From a bacterium D16-50 (lineage in GTDB: Bacteria; Bacillota; Clostridia; Lachnospirales; Lachnospiraceae): a DNA stretch of 35,248 nt. The stretch lies in NCBI GenBank assembly GCA_003612485.1, contig RAZA01000039.1:1-35248 (forward strand), written 5' to 3'. Below the pieces are notes generated by a model. It did not search any database. It was not told the origin of the DNA and was given only the letters and a program-made list of their open reading frames with translations. Below are positions 32,020-35,248 of the stretch, in pieces; positions within the stretch are counted from its first letter, which is position 1; the number at the start of each line of letters is the position of its first letter. The position numbers and the translations under genes are program-made.

Positions 32020-33228
32020 TCATAAATTGCGCAGCTCCACAAAGAATGTATTGATGCCGTTTTTGCTCTCCGCCCATATTTTACCCTTGTGGAGTTTTAC
32101 GATGGATTCTGCGATGGAGAGCCCGAGGCCGAAGCTGCCGGTGCGGCTTCTTGCCTGATCGGCGCGGTAGAATCTTTTAAAAAGGTTGTTCAGATCCTGA
32201 AGGGGGATCCCTTCGCCTTCGTTGGCCACTGTGAGCAGACAGTGGCCTTTGCCGTGTCTCTGCAAATTGACCCATGCGGCGGCGTTTTCACCGGAATATT
32301 TCTGCGCGTTGTCCAGCAGGATATCCAGAACCTGCTGCAGCTGGGCGGGATTGCCGCTGATAAGGATATTCTCGGCAATGTTTGTGTACAGCGTAAGGCC
32401 TTTCTCAAAGAATACGGGTTCAAAGGGCAAAGTGGCATCCGACACAAGACGGCTAAGATCAAAGGAAGAAAAAGCTGCGTCAGACTGTACGCTGTCGGTT
32501 CTGGCCAGCTCCAGCATCTGTTCCACCAGTTCACGCATCTGTCTGGCCATGACAAGGATGCTGGAGGAGAATGCAGAATGGCTGATCTCATCGTAATCCG
32601 CATTCTGCAGCAGCTCTGCATTTGTCATAATCACCGTCAGAGGGGTTTTCAGCTCATGGGACGCATCGGCAATGAACTGGCGCTGCTGCCGCCATGCCTT
32701 GTCTACCGGCTTTACCACCCATCCTGCCAGCAGATAGCTGATGCCCAGAAAGGCGAGGAAGCAGGCAACGCCGATGAAGATACAGTTTCTCAGCAAATTG
32801 CTCAAAGCTGTGAGTTCGCTGGAAATATCGGAATAAACGATGATCTCATTGCCGGCGGCGTTTTTGCGGAAAAACCGGAGGTTGTATTGAGCTATGACGC
32901 CAACGGGGGCGTCGGCAGAAAAGGTGGCGTCAATGAGATTTTTCAGAAAGTCTTCGTCGGAAAGATCATAATATCCGCCTCCCGTTGCAATGAGATTCCC
33001 TCTCATGCCCAACTGGAGGGTAAAGTAAGGGAGACGCATATCCCCCTGCATTTCGTTGGGAAGATGGGGCAGGAAGGGACGATCTGCAATGTTCTTCATC
33101 ATATTGACGCTGTCGCTTTCCAGATTCTTTTTTGTAAAAATGTAGAGCATGGACATAATGATGCAGAGCATGATTGTCACGATGCTCATGATAATCACAA
33201 TGAATTTGGCGCGGAGCTTTCTGGTCAT
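32020..33228 (-). CDS. Sensor histidine kinase
   Basis: The 402-residue product has a first membrane helix (about 9-31), an extracytoplasmic sensor domain (about 32-148), a second helix (about 149-170), the H-box DASHELKTPL with His191, and the HATPase boxes (N: DILLDNAQKY; G: GEGIPLQDL and SFGLGLSI). No clear HAMP domain separates the second helix from the H-box. The ATG overlaps the regulator's stop by 4 bases (ATGA), so the pair is translationally coupled. The signal is unknown; the neighbouring divergent ABC-transporter ATPase gene is a possible target. Confidence 0.92.
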   Translation of the reverse strand: MTRKLRAKFIVIIMSIVTIMLCIIMSMLYIFTKKNLESDSVNMMKNIADRPFLPHLPNEMQGDMRLPYFTLQLGMRGNLIATGGGYYDLSDEDFLKNLIDATFSADAPVGVIAQYNLRFFRKNAAGNEIIVYSDISSELTALSNLLRNCIFIGVACFLAFLGISYLLAGWVVKPVDKAWRQQRQFIADASHELKTPLTVIMTNAELLQNADYDEISHSAFSSSILVMARQMRELVEQMLELARTDSVQSDAAFSSFDLSRLVSDATLPFEPVFFEKGLTLYTNIAENILISGNPAQLQQVLDILLDNAQKYSGENAAAWVNLQRHGKGHCLLTVANEGEGIPLQDLNNLFKRFYRADQARSRTGSFGLGLSIAESIVKLHKGKIWAESKNGINTFFVELRNL

Positions 33229-33899
33229 GAATTGTCTACCTCCAAATGATATCCCATTCTGCGGATGGCCTCAATGCGGATGTTGGAACCGATGCTGGAC
33301 AGCTTCTTTCGCAGAAAGCCCACATAGACCTCCACGTGATTCTCTACCGCGTCGGAATCATAGCCCCATACCCTTGCAAGAATGATTTCCTTGGAAAGGT
33401 TTCGGCTTCCGGATTGGAGCAGGAAGCGCATAATGTCAAATTCTCTGGCAGATAAACGGATGGAATTTGTTCCGCACACCAGCATACCGGAAGACAGATC
33501 CAAGGAGGTATTGCCGTAAACCACTTCATTTACCTGAGCGCCCTGACGGCGAAGCAGAGCGTTGATGCAGGCCAGGAGCTCTCTGGTGTCAAAAGGCTTG
33601 GCGAGATAATAGTCGGCGCCGGCATTTAACCCTGCAATACGGTCTTCCAATCCTGATTTTGCCGTCAGCATTAAAATGGGAGTTCCGCATTTTCTAGCCC
33701 GTACTTTTTTTGCTACTTCGTAGCCGTTCAGCTTGGGCATCATCACATCCAGAATCAGAAGGTCATAGATTCCTAATTCCGCATATTCTGCGCCGGTCTC
33801 TCCGTCATAGGCCACTTCGACCTCAAAGCCCTTTTTTGACAATAAAGCATCGATGGAGTCTGCCAGCAGTTTTTCGTCTTCGATCACAAGTATTTTCAT
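33225..33899 (-). CDS. OmpR-family response regulator
   Basis: The 224-residue product has an N-terminal receiver domain (acidic pair EDE at 7-9, phospho-acceptor Asp51 in ILDVMMP, conserved Lys101 in AKPFD). A C-terminal winged-helix domain of the OmpR/PhoB kind follows (LSAREFDIMRFLLQSGSRNLSKEIILARVWG...VEVYVGFLRKKL). GGGAGA lies before the ATG at 33899 on the minus strand; an upstream open frame to 34040 is noncoding spacer. It is the first gene of the kinase pair and is preceded by a -10 element and phased direct repeats likely to be its own target. Confidence 0.93.
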   Translation of the reverse strand: MKILVIEDEKLLADSIDALLSKKGFEVEVAYDGETGAEYAELGIYDLLILDVMMPKLNGYEVAKKVRARKCGTPILMLTAKSGLEDRIAGLNAGADYYLAKPFDTRELLACINALLRRQGAQVNEVVYGNTSLDLSSGMLVCGTNSIRLSAREFDIMRFLLQSGSRNLSKEIILARVWGYDSDAVENHVEVYVGFLRKKLSSIGSNIRIEAIRRMGYHLEVDNS

Positions 33900-33924
33900 G
33901 ATGTTCTCTCCCATTCCCTTTTTT

Positions 33925-33960
33925 ATTATAGTACAATTCAAAGCTGAAATGTAGCTGAAA
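33925..33960 (-). promoter_or_regulatory. Regulator promoter with 11-bp-phased direct repeat
   Basis: On the minus strand a TATAAT lies at 33930-33925. On the plus strand AGCTGAAA occurs at 33942-33949 and again at 33953-33960, exactly 11 bp apart, i.e. one helical turn. Tandem 8-bp boxes one turn apart, ending near the -35 position, are the classical OmpR/PhoB-type site, so the regulator probably controls its own promoter. No good -35 hexamer is present, as expected for an activated promoter. Confidence 0.6.
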
Positions 33961-34127
33961 AACAAATATATCCGCAATTTGTGAAGTCGGTATTTGAAAA
34001 TATTGCGGGGAAGGTTTTGGGGGACAAAGAAAGAGGACACAGAATGTTCATGATTTGGCCCGGCATTTTCAGTTGTGTTTCAGGGGGGACAATTACAATG
34101 GTCTTAAATAGGATAAGGAGGGATGAA

Positions 34128-35201
34128 ATGATAATAGTAGAACATTTAACCAAACGCTATGGTGATTTTACTGCCGTTAGCGATCTGTCCTTTCAGATTG
34201 AAGAAGGGCATGTCTATGGCTTTTTAGGGCCCAATGGAGCGGGTAAATCCACCACCATGAATATAATGACCGGATGCTTGTCCGCTACCATGGGGCATGT
34301 GAGAATCAACGGATATGATATCTTTGAAGAGCCGGATCAGGCAAAAAGGCTCATAGGATATCTCCCGGAACAGCCGCCGCTTTATATGAATGAGACACCC
34401 TTGGAATATTTGAAATTCGTGGGGGAGGCAAAGGGGCTAAGGGGAAGGAAGCTGGCCGCGCAGATTGCATCTGTAGTTGAACAGACCAAGCTGGGGGAGG
34501 TGGGAAACCGCCTGATATCAAAGCTTTCCAAAGGGTATCGGCAGAGGGTAGGAATTGCGCAGGCGCTGCTGGGCAATCCCGGAGTCATCATTCTTGACGA
34601 ACCTACAGTGGGGCTCGATCCGCTCCAGATTATAGAAATTCGTGATTTGATCAGACAGCTTGGGCGAGAGCATACCGTGATTCTGAGCTCCCATATCTTG
34701 TCGGAAGTACAGGCCATCTGTGAGAAGGTGCTGATCATTGCAAAGGGAAGGATGGTGGCCTTTGACAAGCCTGAAAATCTTGAAAAGCTGCTGGTGCCTT
34801 CCAACACGGTTTCCTTTGTGGCCGAGGCGGAAAAAAAGGAAATCGATGAAATTCTGGGAGAAATAGAGGCAGCTGTTGACTGGCAGCTGAAGAAGGCTGG
34901 AGAAGGCAGCGTCCATGTGGATGTGAAGATTGAATTTGGAGAACCCACGGACGTCTGCCGCTCCATTTTTACTGCCTTTGCGGAAAGGAAAAAGGCTCTT
35001 TTGGAACTGACATCCAAAAAGGCAAATCTGGAAGACGTATTCATTGAATTGACGGAAACCGCGTTTGCGGGGGAGGCGCCGGCGGTAAATGTGGAAGAAG
35101 GAGAAAAGACTCCGGAAGACGAGATGGAGGAGAACGGAATAAAAGAAAGCGAGATACATGAAAGAAAGATTCAAGAAAGTCCAGCTAAGAAATGTCAATA
35201 G
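34128..35201 (+). CDS. ABC transporter ATP-binding protein (ABC-2/NatA/GldA-like)
   Basis: The 357-residue product has Walker A GPNGAGKSTT (34-43), the Q-loop LPEQPPLY, the signature LSKGYRQRVG in place of LSGGQ, Walker B VIILDEPTVGLD and the switch His of ILSSHIL. The C-terminal third (about 230-310) is the extra domain of ABC-2-type exporters such as GldA/NatA-like ATPases, followed by a highly acidic tail (residues about 315-357) rich in Glu, Lys and Ser. AAGGAGG at 34115-34121 sets ATG 34128. The partner permease should lie beyond the window. The gene is divergent from the two-component pair, which may control it. Confidence 0.9.
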   Translation: MIIVEHLTKRYGDFTAVSDLSFQIEEGHVYGFLGPNGAGKSTTMNIMTGCLSATMGHVRINGYDIFEEPDQAKRLIGYLPEQPPLYMNETPLEYLKFVGEAKGLRGRKLAAQIASVVEQTKLGEVGNRLISKLSKGYRQRVGIAQALLGNPGVIILDEPTVGLDPLQIIEIRDLIRQLGREHTVILSSHILSEVQAICEKVLIIAKGRMVAFDKPENLEKLLVPSNTVSFVAEAEKKEIDEILGEIEAAVDWQLKKAGEGSVHVDVKIEFGEPTDVCRSIFTAFAERKKALLELTSKKANLEDVFIELTETAFAGEAPAVNVEEGEKTPEDEMEENGIKESEIHERKIQESPAKKCQ

Positions 35202-35248
35202 GTAAAACGAAAAATGTTTAAAAAGTTTTTTTCAAGCAGTTAATGTAA

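Noticed and set aside
32089..33249. Plus-strand open frame opposite the histidine kinase
   Set aside because: The minus strand encodes a complete kinase with H, N and G boxes; the plus frame has no domain signal.
35214..35243. Start of a permease gene after the ABC ATPase
   Set aside because: The ATG at 35214 is closed by a stop after nine residues, so the next gene must start beyond the window or with a different start.

Overview
The window looks like chromosomal DNA of an anaerobic, butyrate-forming Firmicute, most likely a Lachnospiraceae-type Clostridium relative. The reasons are a complete thl-crt-hbd-bcd-etfB-etfA operon, a two-subunit iron-sulfur serine dehydratase, strong AGGAGG-type ribosome binding sites, and promoters that repeatedly carry an extended -10 (TGn before the -10 hexamer). 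No rRNA, tRNA or CRISPR array was seen.

Positions 1-6770 are visibly AT-rich and look acquired. The first 1.23 kb is a gene graveyard: the 3' part of a NUDIX hydrolase, an internally deleted HAD phosphatase, an antisense tyrosine-recombinase C-terminus and the tail of a small XRE-type repressor, joined almost end to end. Intact, tightly packed genes follow: a SAM methyltransferase, a PLD-nuclease/SF2-helicase fusion, a 5'-3' exonuclease of the Pol I/FEN type, a P-loop kinase and a Cof-type HAD phosphatase. This nucleic-acid-processing set is the best candidate for an uncharacterised (possibly defence or repair) module.

Positions 6770-12650 are GC-richer with mixed single genes. They comprise a diverged tandem repeat with hairpins in front of a MerR regulator with two DNA-binding domains, an esterase, an APH-like kinase, a MarR regulator with its own operator-like palindrome next to a PNPOx-like flavoprotein, an alpha/beta hydrolase, and an ADP-ribose-pyrophosphatase-like NUDIX enzyme.

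Positions 12744-18571 hold three tandem paralogous polytopic membrane proteins of the PTPS-related/YfhO-like (GT-C-like) type. The first copy has lost both ectodomains and the conserved first-loop motif. A strong hairpin then separates them from the butyrate operon (18.7-25.1 kb), which converts two acetyl-CoA to butyryl-CoA using the bifurcating Bcd-Etf complex. A 61-residue two-helix membrane protein is inserted between crt and hbd. No terminal butyrate enzyme (but, ptb, buk) is in the window.

Positions 25.2-35.2 kb carry a GH43-like glycosidase, a YkgJ-type cysteine-cluster protein, a bacterial SUV3-like helicase with a C-terminal zinc ribbon, sdaAB-sdaAA on the minus strand, a divergent sugar-phosphate isomerase/epimerase-like protein, an OmpR/histidine-kinase pair on the minus strand with an 11-bp-phased direct repeat at its promoter, and a divergent ABC-transporter ATPase whose permease would lie beyond the window edge.
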